From Pseudomonadota bacterium (lineage in GTDB: Bacteria; Pseudomonadota; Alphaproteobacteria; Acetobacterales; Acetobacteraceae): a DNA stretch of 34,682 nucleotides. Below, piece by piece: positions 17,674 to 26,006 of this stretch. Location of the stretch: contig JAJZFA010000057.1 of the NCBI GenBank assembly GCA_021805565.1, positions 1 through 34,682 of the forward strand, in the 5' to 3' direction. The position numbers and the translations under genes are program-made. Below the pieces are notes generated by a model, which was given only the letters and a program-made list of their open reading frames with translations, did no database searches and was not told the origin of the DNA. Position 1 is the first letter of the stretch, and the number at the start of each line of letters is the position of its first letter.

Positions 17674-18789
17674 ATGCAGTTCAGCTTTACCGCCGAGCAG
17701 GAGGAATTCCGCTCCAATCTCCGGCGCTTTTTCGATGACAAGTCGCCCGTATCCACCGTTCGTCGCCTGATGGCCACCGAAACCGGCTGGGACCGAACCG
17801 CCTGGCAGGACCTGAATCGGCAGCTCGGCCTTACCGCCATTCACATTCCCGAAGCCTACGGTGGGCAAGGATTCGGTTTCGTCGAGCTCGGCATCGTGCT
17901 GGAGGAAATGGGCCGAGCGCTGCTGTGCGCCCCGTATTTCGCCTCCACTGTCCTGGCGGCGACCGCGATCGTCAACGCGGGAACCGAGGCACAAAAGCGA
18001 GATCTGCTGCCGTCCATCGCGGAAGGCACCTGCATCGCCACACTGGCCTTCGCCGAACCGAACGGGCGATGGGATACGACCGGCGTGGAGACGATGGCAA
18101 CGGCGGAAGGCGGCCGTTTCCGCCTGAACGGCGTAAAAAGCTTCGTGCTGGATGGGCATAGCGCCGATCTGGTCGTCGTGCTGGCGCGGGGACAGGCCGG
18201 CTTGTCGTTCTTCACCGTGCCGGGCAATGCGCCTGGGCTGACCCGCCGTGCGCTGAAGGTCCTGGATCCAACCCGCAAGCAGGCATTGCTTACGTTCCAA
18301 TCCGTCGAGGCCGATCTGCTGGGCGACGAAGGCGGCGCGGATAAGCCATTCGCCAGAACCATGATTCAGGCGGCAGCCTGTTTGGCTAACGAAATGGTCG
18401 GGGGCGCCGAACGGCTACGGCAATCGGCGCTGGATTATGCGAATTTGCGGGTGCAGTTCGGCCGCAGCATCGCATCGTTTCAGTCGATGAAACATAAGCA
18501 GGCGGATATGCTGATCGATGTCGAACTGGCGAAATCGGCCGCGTATGCCGCGGCCTCGGCGGCGGCGGAGGACGATCCGGACCTGCCGGCGATCGCATCG
18601 CTGGCCAAAGCAGCCGCATCGGAGGCGTATATGCAAACCGCCATTAATACGATTCAGATTCATGGCGGTATCGGATTCACATGGGACAACGACACCCATT
18701 TATGGTTCAAGCGTGCCAAAAGCTCGGAAGTGTTCCTGGGCGACCCGGCCTGGCACCGCGAAAAAATGATGCAACTCTGGAACGTCTGA
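17674..18789 (+). CDS. acyl-CoA dehydrogenase, subunit 1
   Basis: A 371-residue acyl-CoA dehydrogenase with the N-terminal helical domain (MQFSFTAEQEEFRSNLRRFF), the beta domain and a full C-terminal FAD-binding part ending QIHGGIGFTWDNDTHLWFKR near residues 328-347. Related enzymes usually have Glu at the base position in this last motif (TWE); here it reads TWD, a conservative change. The ATG has an ideal AGGAGG site. It should introduce an alpha-beta double bond in an acyl-CoA, passing electrons to electron-transfer flavoprotein. The second dehydrogenase begins 15 nt downstream, an arrangement typical of heteromeric dehydrogenases. Confidence 0.92.
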   Translation: MQFSFTAEQEEFRSNLRRFFDDKSPVSTVRRLMATETGWDRTAWQDLNRQLGLTAIHIPEAYGGQGFGFVELGIVLEEMGRALLCAPYFASTVLAATAIVNAGTEAQKRDLLPSIAEGTCIATLAFAEPNGRWDTTGVETMATAEGGRFRLNGVKSFVLDGHSADLVVVLARGQAGLSFFTVPGNAPGLTRRALKVLDPTRKQALLTFQSVEADLLGDEGGADKPFARTMIQAAACLANEMVGGAERLRQSALDYANLRVQFGRSIASFQSMKHKQADMLIDVELAKSAAYAAASAAAEDDPDLPAIASLAKAAASEAYMQTAINTIQIHGGIGFTWDNDTHLWFKRAKSSEVFLGDPAWHREKMMQLWNV

Positions 18790-18804
18790 GCGGAGGGATC
18801 AAAC

Positions 18805-20058
18805 ATGAGCGAAATGACCGAGGCATCCGTCCGCGCCGCGGTGCGCGTGTGGCTCGAGGCCAACTGGACTGTCGATTCCGGGCTGATCGAATGGCGCAAT
18901 AAGCTGATCGACTCTGGCTGGGGTGTCCCGGCCTGGCCGGAAGCCTGGTATGGCAAGGCGTTGCCGGCCGGTCTGACAGCGGTCGTGGATGAGGAATTTC
19001 AACGTGTCGGTGCCGTCGGTGTCGCCAAGGCCGGCATACGGCGGCTGGCGGCCGCGACATTGCTGGCGCACGGCACACAGGCGCAAAAGCAACAATTTCT
19101 GCGACGCAGCCTGTCCGGGGAAGACACCTGGTGCCAGTTGTTCAGCGAACCGGGCAGCGGGTCTGACCTGGCCGGTGCGACAACCAAGGCCGAACGCAAG
19201 GGCAACCGCTGGGTCGTCAATGGGCAGAAAGTCTGGACCACCAGCGCCCATCATGCCGATTGGGGATTATTATTGGCTCGCACCGATTTCGACGTGCCCA
19301 AGCACCAGGGGTTATCCTATTTCATCATAAATATGCATCAGTCGGGCGTCGATGTGCATCCGTTACGGCAAATGAACGGCCACGCATCGTTCAACCAGGT
19401 GTTCCTGACGGAAGCCGAAGTGCTGCCGGAACATTTGGTGCTGGACGTGGGGCGCGGCTGGGCGGTGGCGACCACGACCCTGATGCATGAGCGGCGGGAA
19501 GCCGATGGCGTGCGCGCGTGGGGTACGGCGTCCAACCGGCCTGGCCGGATTTACGATGAAGAACGTGCCGAAAATGCGACCGTGATGGAACCGTACAAAT
19601 GGTACCCTCAGCGGGCCGGCCGGGTCGATCTGGTCATCGAGCGAGCGAAGGCGGCTGGGGTGAACGCCGATCCGGTGATAAGGCAAGAAATCGCCAAACT
19701 GCTGGTTCTGGCAAAATCCGCGGAATGGACGGCCCGCCGGGCCCGTGCTGCGCAGATGCAAGGGAGGCCGCAAGGTCCGGAAGGCTCCATCGGCAAATTG
19801 GCGTCCAGCCATGTCGCCAGGGCAGCCGCTCGGGTTCACACGTCGATCGCCGGGGCGGATGTAATGCTGATGGGCGAAGATGGCCCGATGAATGGTTTGA
19901 TCGCGGAAATTCTTATCAGTGTGCCGGCGGGTTCGATCGCCGGCGGAACAGACGAAATTCAGCGGAATATCATTTCGGAACGGGTGCTGGAAATGCCGAA
20001 GGAGCCTCGTTCCGATAACGACCGACCATTCAGGGATGTACCGAAAAATCTGGTGTGA
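18805..20058 (+). CDS. acyl-CoA dehydrogenase, subunit 2
   Basis: A 417-residue acyl-CoA dehydrogenase, clearly different from its neighbour. The FAD-contacting segment CQLFSEPGSGSDLAGATTKAE (from about residue 109) and the WTTSAHHADW strand are intact, and the end carries PAGSIAGGTDEIQRNIISER, the region that closes the active site. The N-terminal helices are shorter than in homotetrameric enzymes. Start ATG has a GGAGGG site. With the upstream gene it probably makes an alpha2-beta2 enzyme in which the two subunits supply complementary FAD and catalytic residues, as in the FadE pairs of steroid-degrading actinobacteria. The pairing is inferred; the acyl substrate is unknown. Confidence 0.92.
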   Translation: MSEMTEASVRAAVRVWLEANWTVDSGLIEWRNKLIDSGWGVPAWPEAWYGKALPAGLTAVVDEEFQRVGAVGVAKAGIRRLAAATLLAHGTQAQKQQFLRRSLSGEDTWCQLFSEPGSGSDLAGATTKAERKGNRWVVNGQKVWTTSAHHADWGLLLARTDFDVPKHQGLSYFIINMHQSGVDVHPLRQMNGHASFNQVFLTEAEVLPEHLVLDVGRGWAVATTTLMHERREADGVRAWGTASNRPGRIYDEERAENATVMEPYKWYPQRAGRVDLVIERAKAAGVNADPVIRQEIAKLLVLAKSAEWTARRARAAQMQGRPQGPEGSIGKLASSHVARAAARVHTSIAGADVMLMGEDGPMNGLIAEILISVPAGSIAGGTDEIQRNIISERVLEMPKEPRSDNDRPFRDVPKNLV

Positions 20059-20107
20059 TCTTATCGCGGCCGCCACTCGTTCATCGACACGGGTCAACCG
20101 AGCCGTA

Positions 20108-22171
20108 TTAAACCGATACAGCGCTTGGCTGGCGAATTGCCGTGCTGCGCGCCGCCGAACGATCGTCCAGTAACCGCATATTGCCGGCCGTCCATGTCGC
20201 GACCGCCCGGTCGCCGATATCGATGGGATCGATGAAATAATCCTCATCCAGAACGTTTGCGACAAACTCCTCGCCGTCGCCGAGATCGATGGTGATTTTA
20301 ACGTAAGACCCCTGGTTCTCGATCGTGTGAACCTCCCCGGCAACGCTGTTGAGCAAATCGCGCCGGCCTTCGCCAGTCGCCGGGCGGCGCACGGCGATAC
20401 GGTCGCGGCGTAGCGAGGCGAACAGCATCTCGCCCGGCACCACGCTCGCCCCGTCCAGCGGCACGTCGATGCGTCCACCGGTACCGGTCAGCAGTGTCGC
20501 CCGGCCCTCGCCAACCCGTTCCACCGCGCCGGACATCACGTTCTGGCCACCGATGAAACGCGCCACATAGGCGTTGCGCGGCGACAGATAAATCTCGCGT
20601 GGGGATGCTGCCTGTTCGATCCGGCCCTGGTCCATGACCACCACAACGTCGGCGACCGCGGTCGCCTCCAACTGGGTGTGGGTGACATGAACGAACGTAA
20701 TCCCAAGCTCCCGCTGGATGCGCCGCAGTTCGCCGCGCATGCGCAGCCGCAGGAATTCGTCCAGCGCCGACAGCGGTTCGTCCAGCAACAGCACGCGGGG
20801 GTTGGTAATCAACGCCCTGGCCAGGGCGACACGCTGCTGCTGTCCGCCGGACAGTTCGGACGGCAAGCGATTGGCGAATGCTTCCAGCCGCACTTTTTCA
20901 AGCAGTTCGCGGGCCGTGGCGTATCGCTGGTCGCGGCCGATGCCGCGGATTTTCAAGGCGAAAGCGACGTTGTCGATCACGCTGCGATGCGGGAACAGCG
21001 CATAGCTTTGAAACATCATCGCGGTGCCGCGTTCGACCGGCGGCAGCAGGGTAACATTGCGGTTGCCGATCAGCACGTCGCCGGACGTGGGGAACTCATG
21101 GCCGGCGATCATCCGCAGGATCGTGGTCTTGCCACAGCCGCTGGGGCCAAGCAGGCAGCAATACGCGCCGTGGCCGACGCGCAGGTCCAGTTCGGCGACA
21201 GCGGGCGGGGCGCCTTGCGTATAAGTCTTGGTGACGGCGACGAGTTCGATCGAACCATCCTTGGTTTGGGTGGTCATTGCGGGGCTCCGTGCTGGATCGG
21301 TGGCGGCCATCGCGGTTGCAGGCACGCTCGCTGGGGATGAAGCGGCGTGCCGCGAGCGGCGGCGTTGAATTAGAGCGATCGACCCGAGCGCGGCGCCGAT
21401 CACGGTAAACGAAACGAGCGTGGTGGCGGTGCCGACCGCGTACAGGGCGGGCGACGTGACGTTCGTCGTCATCGCCCAGATTTCCAGCGGCAGGGTGTTC
21501 TGGCTGCCGGCGGTCAGCACCGTGCGGGCGAATTCGTCGTACGACAGGGTAAAGCCGAACAGCGCGACACCAATGATTCCCGGCAACAGGATGGGCAGCG
21601 TCACTTCCCGTGTGCGCTGCCAGGCGGTGGCGCCAAGGTCGCTGGCGGCTTCCTCATACGACCGGTTGAAGCGGCCGATCACCGCGAACATCACCAACAG
21701 GCCGAACGGCAAGGTCCAGGTGAGTTGCGCGCCGAGGCCGGACACGCGCCAGTCGGTTTGCCAGCCGAGCAACTGAAACACCAGGGAAATGCCCAGGCCG
21801 ACGAACAGCCCCGGCATTACAAGGCTGGCGATGGCGATGTAGAACAGGAATCCGGCACCCCGGAACCGGCGGCGGAACCCAAGGCCGGCGGCGATCGACA
21901 TGACGACAGTCAGGACGGACACCACGGCCGCGAGTTCGACGGATCGGGTGAAGGTTCCGGCGATGTCGCCGCTGCGGCCGTTGACGATCAGTTCATGGAA
22001 CCAGTGGGTGGAGAAACCGCGCAGCGGAAAGGTCAGGCCACCTTCGGTTCCCTGGAACGACAGGACGTAGATCACCACCATCGGCCCATAGAGAAAGGCC
22101 AGGAAGACGACAAAGCAAAGCGTCAGGGCATGAAACGTCCACGGGCGGCCGGCGGTGACGGTGTTATGCAT
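20108..22171 (-). CDS. fused PotC-type permease and PotA-type ATPase of a spermidine/putrescine-like ABC importer
   Basis: One open frame of 687 residues. Residues 1-270 are a PotC-like permease with about six membrane segments and the EAA loop EEAASDLGATAWQRTREVTLP. An Ala/Pro/Ser-rich linker (about 270-300) leads to a PotA-like ATPase: Walker A GPSGCGKTT, signature LSGGQQQR, Walker B VLLLDEPLSALD, and H-loop VTHTQLEA. A TOBE-like regulatory domain occupies about 560-670. These are separate genes in most bacteria. Met299 at 21277 matches the normal ATPase start and has its own GGAG site, so a free ATPase may be made as well. The partner permease and binding protein lie upstream. Confidence 0.88.
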   Translation of the reverse strand: MHNTVTAGRPWTFHALTLCFVVFLAFLYGPMVVIYVLSFQGTEGGLTFPLRGFSTHWFHELIVNGRSGDIAGTFTRSVELAAVVSVLTVVMSIAAGLGFRRRFRGAGFLFYIAIASLVMPGLFVGLGISLVFQLLGWQTDWRVSGLGAQLTWTLPFGLLVMFAVIGRFNRSYEEAASDLGATAWQRTREVTLPILLPGIIGVALFGFTLSYDEFARTVLTAGSQNTLPLEIWAMTTNVTSPALYAVGTATTLVSFTVIGAALGSIALIQRRRSRHAASSPASVPATAMAATDPARSPAMTTQTKDGSIELVAVTKTYTQGAPPAVAELDLRVGHGAYCCLLGPSGCGKTTILRMIAGHEFPTSGDVLIGNRNVTLLPPVERGTAMMFQSYALFPHRSVIDNVAFALKIRGIGRDQRYATARELLEKVRLEAFANRLPSELSGGQQQRVALARALITNPRVLLLDEPLSALDEFLRLRMRGELRRIQRELGITFVHVTHTQLEATAVADVVVVMDQGRIEQAASPREIYLSPRNAYVARFIGGQNVMSGAVERVGEGRATLLTGTGGRIDVPLDGASVVPGEMLFASLRRDRIAVRRPATGEGRRDLLNSVAGEVHTIENQGSYVKITIDLGDGEEFVANVLDEDYFIDPIDIGDRAVATWTAGNMRLLDDRSAARSTAIRQPSAVSV
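21275..21288 (-). promoter_or_regulatory. internal ribosome-binding site and start for a separate ATPase
   Basis: Within the fused gene, GGAG at 21288-21285 is followed after 7 nt by an ATG at 21277 in frame. Initiation there would yield a 389-residue protein starting MTTQTKDGSIELVAV, the length and opening of a normal PotA. This is a prediction from spacing and homology. Confidence 0.45.
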
Positions 22172-22219
22172 TGGGCAGTCCTTCAGACGCGATGGCGGCG
22201 GAACAAACGACCGCGGCGA

Positions 22220-23080
22220 TCAGCTTGCGAGTTCCTTGCGGACATCGACGACACGCAGAATGCCGGCGACCATCATCATCACGACGATCACCAGCACCAC
22301 GGCGCTGGCCGCGGCCGGCGGGTATTGCAACGCCGCGATTTCATTTTGCAGTGCCGAAACGACCGACGCGCTTTGGCCTCCGCTCATGACTTTCACGACG
22401 AAGAAATCGCCCATAACCTGGGTGACGACAAAAATCGAACCCAGCGCGATGCCGCTTTTGCACAGCGGCAGCACGATTTCCCGCAGGATTGTCCAGCGCG
22501 AGGCACCGGCGTCCTTCGCCGCCTCGATCAACCGGGCGTCGATGCGGGCCATGGAATTGAAGATGGGAACCATCATGAACAGGGTGAACAGGTGGACATA
22601 GGCAACGACAACGGCAAAATCCGAGAACAGCAGGAAGTCCAGCGGCTTATCGATAATATGCGCGTCGATCAACATGGTGTTGAACAACCCGTTACGACCC
22701 AGGAAGGGAATCCAGGAGATCATGCGGATGATCGTGGAGGTCCAGAACGGCACCGAACACAACAGGAAAAGACCGATCTTGAGCAGCAGGCTACGAATAT
22801 GGAACACCAGATAGTTGGCCAGCGTGAACCCAAGAACTAAAGTGATGGCCCAGACGATCGCCGCGAATTTCAGCGAACTGAGATAAAGCCTCCAGGTCAC
22901 CTCGGACGTAAAAATATCCTGGTAGTTATCCAGAATAAAAGTCGGCACGATATCGCTGTGATCGAAGTCGAAGAAGCTGACGACGACCACAACAAGGACA
23001 GGTATGCCGAAAAACAGGATAAGGATCGCCGCGAGCGGACCGGCTTGCAGCCATGAAATCAGAGCGGGGCGTATCTTCAT
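22220..23080 (-). CDS. ABC transporter permease, PotB type
   Basis: A 286-residue inner-membrane protein with a first hydrophobic segment at residues 14-34 and about five further ones. The conserved cytoplasmic loop of binding-protein-dependent permeases appears as EAAKDAGASRWTILREIVLP near residue 186. It should pair with the permease half of the fused protein, which starts 48 nt further on the same strand. The hairpin-forming repeat at 23152-23269 separates it from the binding-protein gene, so it may be expressed less than the latter. A polyamine or related small cation is the usual substrate of this family. Confidence 0.92.
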   Translation of the reverse strand: MKIRPALISWLQAGPLAAILILFFGIPVLVVVVVSFFDFDHSDIVPTFILDNYQDIFTSEVTWRLYLSSLKFAAIVWAITLVLGFTLANYLVFHIRSLLLKIGLFLLCSVPFWTSTIIRMISWIPFLGRNGLFNTMLIDAHIIDKPLDFLLFSDFAVVVAYVHLFTLFMMVPIFNSMARIDARLIEAAKDAGASRWTILREIVLPLCKSGIALGSIFVVTQVMGDFFVVKVMSGGQSASVVSALQNEIAALQYPPAAASAVVLVIVVMMMVAGILRVVDVRKELAS

Positions 23081-23151
23081 ACCGATCGATTATCCTGCGG
23101 TGGCATTACGTGGTTGACGGGCCGGCTTGCTCGGCCGGCCCGGACGTTAGC

Positions 23152-23214
23152 TAAGGCAACGTTGGCAAATAAGTGCGTCAGCATGCCAACAAAGTTGCCG
23201 GCAAAAACCAAGGC
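23152..23214. repeat. 63-bp structured repeat, copy A (inside the polyamine-type ABC operon)
   Basis: Shares 51 of 63 positions by hand count, without gaps, with the copy at 31194-31256. It contains the invariant core AAGTGCGTCAGCA. It folds on itself: GGCAAC-GTTGGC at the left pairs with GCCAAC-AAA-GTTGCC at the right. It lies between the binding-protein gene and the PotB-like gene and is followed directly by the 3' unit at 23215. Confidence 0.8.
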
Positions 23215-23269
23215 TTAGGGCTTATCCGCCGCCGCAAGCCAACGCGATTATTGCCGGATAAGCCCTAAG
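23214..23269 (-). repeat. 3' unit of the repeat, forming a 15-bp stem over the binding-protein stop codon
   Basis: CTTAGGGCTTATCCG at 23214-23228 is perfectly complementary to CGGATAAGCCCTAAG at 23255-23269, with a 26-nt loop. The TAG stop of the binding-protein gene lies in the right arm. The same unit, decayed, follows the tandem repeats at 31320. It may act as a partial terminator or mRNA stabiliser; it also resembles the inverted ends of a small mobile element. Confidence 0.65.
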
Positions 23270-24590
23270 ACGAAACGAAGTCGTTCCAGCGCCGCGTAAG
23301 ATAGCGGTCCTCGTCCATCACGGTGTTCCAGACAGCGACATGACCCTCGCGCTCCCACAGGGACCCGCCATCGCGCACCGCGCCCTTCTTCTCCATCAGG
23401 TTGCCGTAGGGGTCTTTGATGTCCACCGCGGCCGGCTTGCCTTCGTACCAGTAATTCCATTCATCCGCGGTCATGAAATTCCGCGCCGTTTCCGGAACCG
23501 GGGTATAATAGCCCTGCTTGGCAATAAATCCGCCCTGCCAACCGGAATTGTACCAGTTCAGATATTCCATCGCGCAGTCTTCCCGCAGACCGGACAGATG
23601 CGCCATCGGCGCGATGCCGTTGCTCCAGCCGCGATAGCCTTCCTTCAGCGGTGCGAAGTAGCAGTCGATCCCGCGGGAACGCACCGCTGTTACGGCCGGC
23701 GACCACATCGATTGGATAACGACCTCGCCCGAGGCCATCAGGTTCACCGACTGGTCGAAATTGCTCCAGAACGAACGGAAATGGCCGGACTTCTTCAGGT
23801 CTTCCATGGCTTTGACGGTCTTGTCGATCTCGGCCTTGGTCATATTACCTTTGTCCACGTAGGTAACTTGACCTGTCGCTTCCAGGGCCATCGCCGCGTC
23901 GATGATGCCGACCGGGGCGTAATCGACCAGGGCTGCCTTGCCGTGATATTTCGGGCTGATCAGGTCGCCCCAGCTTGTGACCTTATCGCGTCCGCCGACC
24001 AGATCGGGGCGGATGCCCAGTGTGTCGGCGTTGAACAGGCTGGGTATCATGGTCAGGAAATCGGTGGGCTTATCGGCCAGTTTCTTGGCATCCGGGCCGG
24101 TCCAGAAACCGGTTTTGATCGGCGACAGGCCTTGTGTCGGAATCGGCCGGCCGTCGGGGAACTTACCGGTGGTAAAGATGGGAACGGTCTTGTCCCAAAG
24201 CTTGTAATCCTTCACCGGGATCGGCTTCAGCACATTCTTGCCGACCAGATAAACAACCGATGAATTGTCGATGTTGTTGATGTCGAAGCTTTTCGGCTGG
24301 GTCAGTGCCCGGCTGAGCTGGGTGGACGGATCGACCACCTGCATCTCGATCTTAAAGCCGAGGTCTTTACCCGCCTGATCGCCGATTTCCTTGATGCAGG
24401 CATAGGACCCGCCGATATGAACCAGCGTCACGTCCTTGATGTTTTGCGCCCAGATCGTCGGGAAGCCGCTGACCGCGCCAGACCCGATCGCCGCGCCAGC
24501 GCCAATGGCGGCGGCTTTCATCACGGACCTGCGTGTTATCGCGCCCTTTTTGGCGCGTCCCTCGTTATCGCCTGCATCGTTGTTCCGCAC
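23265..24590 (-). CDS. ABC transporter substrate-binding protein, PotD-like
   Basis: A 441-residue exported protein. The N-terminus has ITRRSVMK followed by an Ala/Gly-rich hydrophobic stretch and a likely cleavage after IWA, a good twin-arginine signal, so export in folded form is probable. The mature protein has the extracellular solute-binding pattern of polyamine receptors (SBP_bac_8 group), with SSVVYLVGKNVLKPI, NGIAPMAHLSG and the final EDRYLTRRWNDF. The start is GTG with AGGGGG upstream. It is first in the minus-strand operon with the permease and fused permease-ATPase genes. Substrate is inferred only from family. Confidence 0.9.
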   Translation of the reverse strand: MRNNDAGDNEGRAKKGAITRRSVMKAAAIGAGAAIGSGAVSGFPTIWAQNIKDVTLVHIGGSYACIKEIGDQAGKDLGFKIEMQVVDPSTQLSRALTQPKSFDINNIDNSSVVYLVGKNVLKPIPVKDYKLWDKTVPIFTTGKFPDGRPIPTQGLSPIKTGFWTGPDAKKLADKPTDFLTMIPSLFNADTLGIRPDLVGGRDKVTSWGDLISPKYHGKAALVDYAPVGIIDAAMALEATGQVTYVDKGNMTKAEIDKTVKAMEDLKKSGHFRSFWSNFDQSVNLMASGEVVIQSMWSPAVTAVRSRGIDCYFAPLKEGYRGWSNGIAPMAHLSGLREDCAMEYLNWYNSGWQGGFIAKQGYYTPVPETARNFMTADEWNYWYEGKPAAVDIKDPYGNLMEKKGAVRDGGSLWEREGHVAVWNTVMDEDRYLTRRWNDFVSS

Positions 24591-25047
24591 ACATGCCCCC
24601 TGTTGTTCATGGTCGTGTTCAGCGTGAGGCCGGCGGCAGGAAACTGCGCAACCAGCGCGGCCTTGCGACCCAAGCTGTGTTCAGCAAGCGGCGTGCCATG
24701 TGGAGAGGTCGTTTGACGGCGGGGATTAAAAGCGAATCGCCTGATTTGTCGGCTAATTTGCAGCAATCTGTAAGCAATTGTAGAATTATTAAACATATTT
24801 TGTCACGGATATCTGAGAATCATCATATATGATAGTATTTTATGCGAAAATAATGGAGAATTCCGTTGGGTAGAAAGAATTGCTCGCTTTTGTCGCGTAT
24901 TTTGCCTATTATTTATTCATATCCGTGGGCGTGACCGGCTGTCCACAGTACCGGTAAGGCTCTGCCCCGCGGATGCCCGTTGGATCGGTGCCGGGATCGC
25001 CACTTCCGCTGGACCGCGCTGGCCCTTGGTTGTAGTGAACCGCCATC
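24591..25047. other. divergent region between the ABC operon and the his cluster, with an AT-rich island
   Basis: No gene is supported. The part about 24730-24930 is markedly AT-rich compared with the surroundings and should hold promoters for both directions. Several TATAAT-like hexamers occur (for example TATGAT and TAAAAT on the minus strand), but no -35 partner is strong. It also holds the 12-bp palindrome described separately. Confidence 0.5.
24822..24833. promoter_or_regulatory. 12-bp perfect palindrome in the AT-rich island
   Basis: ATCATATATGAT is fully self-complementary and sits among possible -10 elements for the leftward ABC operon. It may be a repressor operator; no regulator is adjacent. 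Confidence 0.3.
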
Positions 25048-25638
25048 ATGCACCGTATTGTTACGATCGCTCGCACGACGTCGGAAACCGATATCGCTCT
25101 GACCCTGAACCTGGACGGGACGGGCGTGGCCGATGTAGCGACCGGCATCGGGTTCCTCGACCACATGCTAACTGCATTCGCCCGCCATGGACTGTTCGAC
25201 CTCACGGTTCGGGCAAAGGGCGATCTCCATATCGACTTTCATCACACCACCGAGGATGTGGGAATTGTCCTTGGCACCGCGTTCGCCCGCGCGCTGGGCG
25301 ACAAACGTGGCATCCGCCGGTTCGGCAATGCCCTGATCCCGATGGATGAAACCCTGGCGGAAGCCGCGGTCGATATCTCCGGCCGCCCGTTCCTGGCCTG
25401 GGCCGTCACATTCGAACGTCCGAAGATCGGCGAGATGGACACCGAACTGTTCGAGGAGTTTTTCCGGGCGTTGGCCTTCAACGCATCGGTTACACTGCAT
25501 ATAACCCGGCGTGCCGGCCACAATGCCCATCATGTGGCGGAAGCCTGCTTTAAAGCCGCTGCGCGGGCGCTCCGCATGGCGGCGGAGTCCGACCCGCGCA
25601 TGGGCGACGCGATCCCCTCGACCAAGGGCGCGCTGTGA
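25048..25638 (+). CDS. hisB: imidazoleglycerol-phosphate dehydratase
   Basis: A 196-residue monofunctional HisB of normal length. The two metal-binding repeats are visible: HHTTEDVGI near residue 66 and [16 protein letters not shown] near 156, with the conserved FLDHM near the start, DISGRP in the middle and IPSTKGAL at the very end. It catalyses the sixth step of histidine synthesis, imidazole glycerol phosphate to imidazole acetol phosphate. It opens the his cluster; the next gene's GTG overlaps its stop. Confidence 0.97.
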   Translation: MHRIVTIARTTSETDIALTLNLDGTGVADVATGIGFLDHMLTAFARHGLFDLTVRAKGDLHIDFHHTTEDVGIVLGTAFARALGDKRGIRRFGNALIPMDETLAEAAVDISGRPFLAWAVTFERPKIGEMDTELFEEFFRALAFNASVTLHITRRAGHNAHHVAEACFKAAARALRMAAESDPRMGDAIPSTKGAL

Positions 25639-26006
25639 GGCTTTATACAGCCTTGTTGAAGTCCGGAGCCGAACCGGTACTGGTTCGGGAAGGATTTTCG
25701 TGGGGCGGATTGATCCTTGGACCCGTCTGGCTGATCGCGCATCGCGCCTGGAGTGTCGCGGCCATCGCCGTGGCGGCCTATGTCCTGATCGCCGCTCTGG
25801 CGCCCGTTCCGGATTGCTGGATCCTCGCGGCAGCCACCTCGCTGATTCTTGGCATGACAGGGTACGATCTGCGCCGCTGGTCGCTCGGGACACGCGGGTA
25901 TCTCTTGGTTCACGTACTGGCTGCGCGAAACGCCGACGCGGCTTTCGTCCATTTGCTGAACCAGCGTCCCGACCTGGCGGTTCGCTTCCGGCCGGAACCT
26001 GAATGA
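25635..26006 (+). CDS. DUF2628 domain membrane protein
   Basis: A 123-residue protein starting at a GTG that overlaps the hisB stop (GTGA) and ending inside the hisH start. It has a short N-terminal amphipathic part with [19 protein letters not shown], the DUF2628 hallmark, followed by about three hydrophobic segments and a hydrophilic tail. The family function is unknown, but it is often embedded in the his operon of alphaproteobacteria, so co-expression with histidine synthesis is normal. Nothing enzymatic can be seen. Confidence 0.8.
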   Translation: MRLYTALLKSGAEPVLVREGFSWGGLILGPVWLIAHRAWSVAAIAVAAYVLIAALAPVPDCWILAAATSLILGMTGYDLRRWSLGTRGYLLVHVLAARNADAAFVHLLNQRPDLAVRFRPEPE

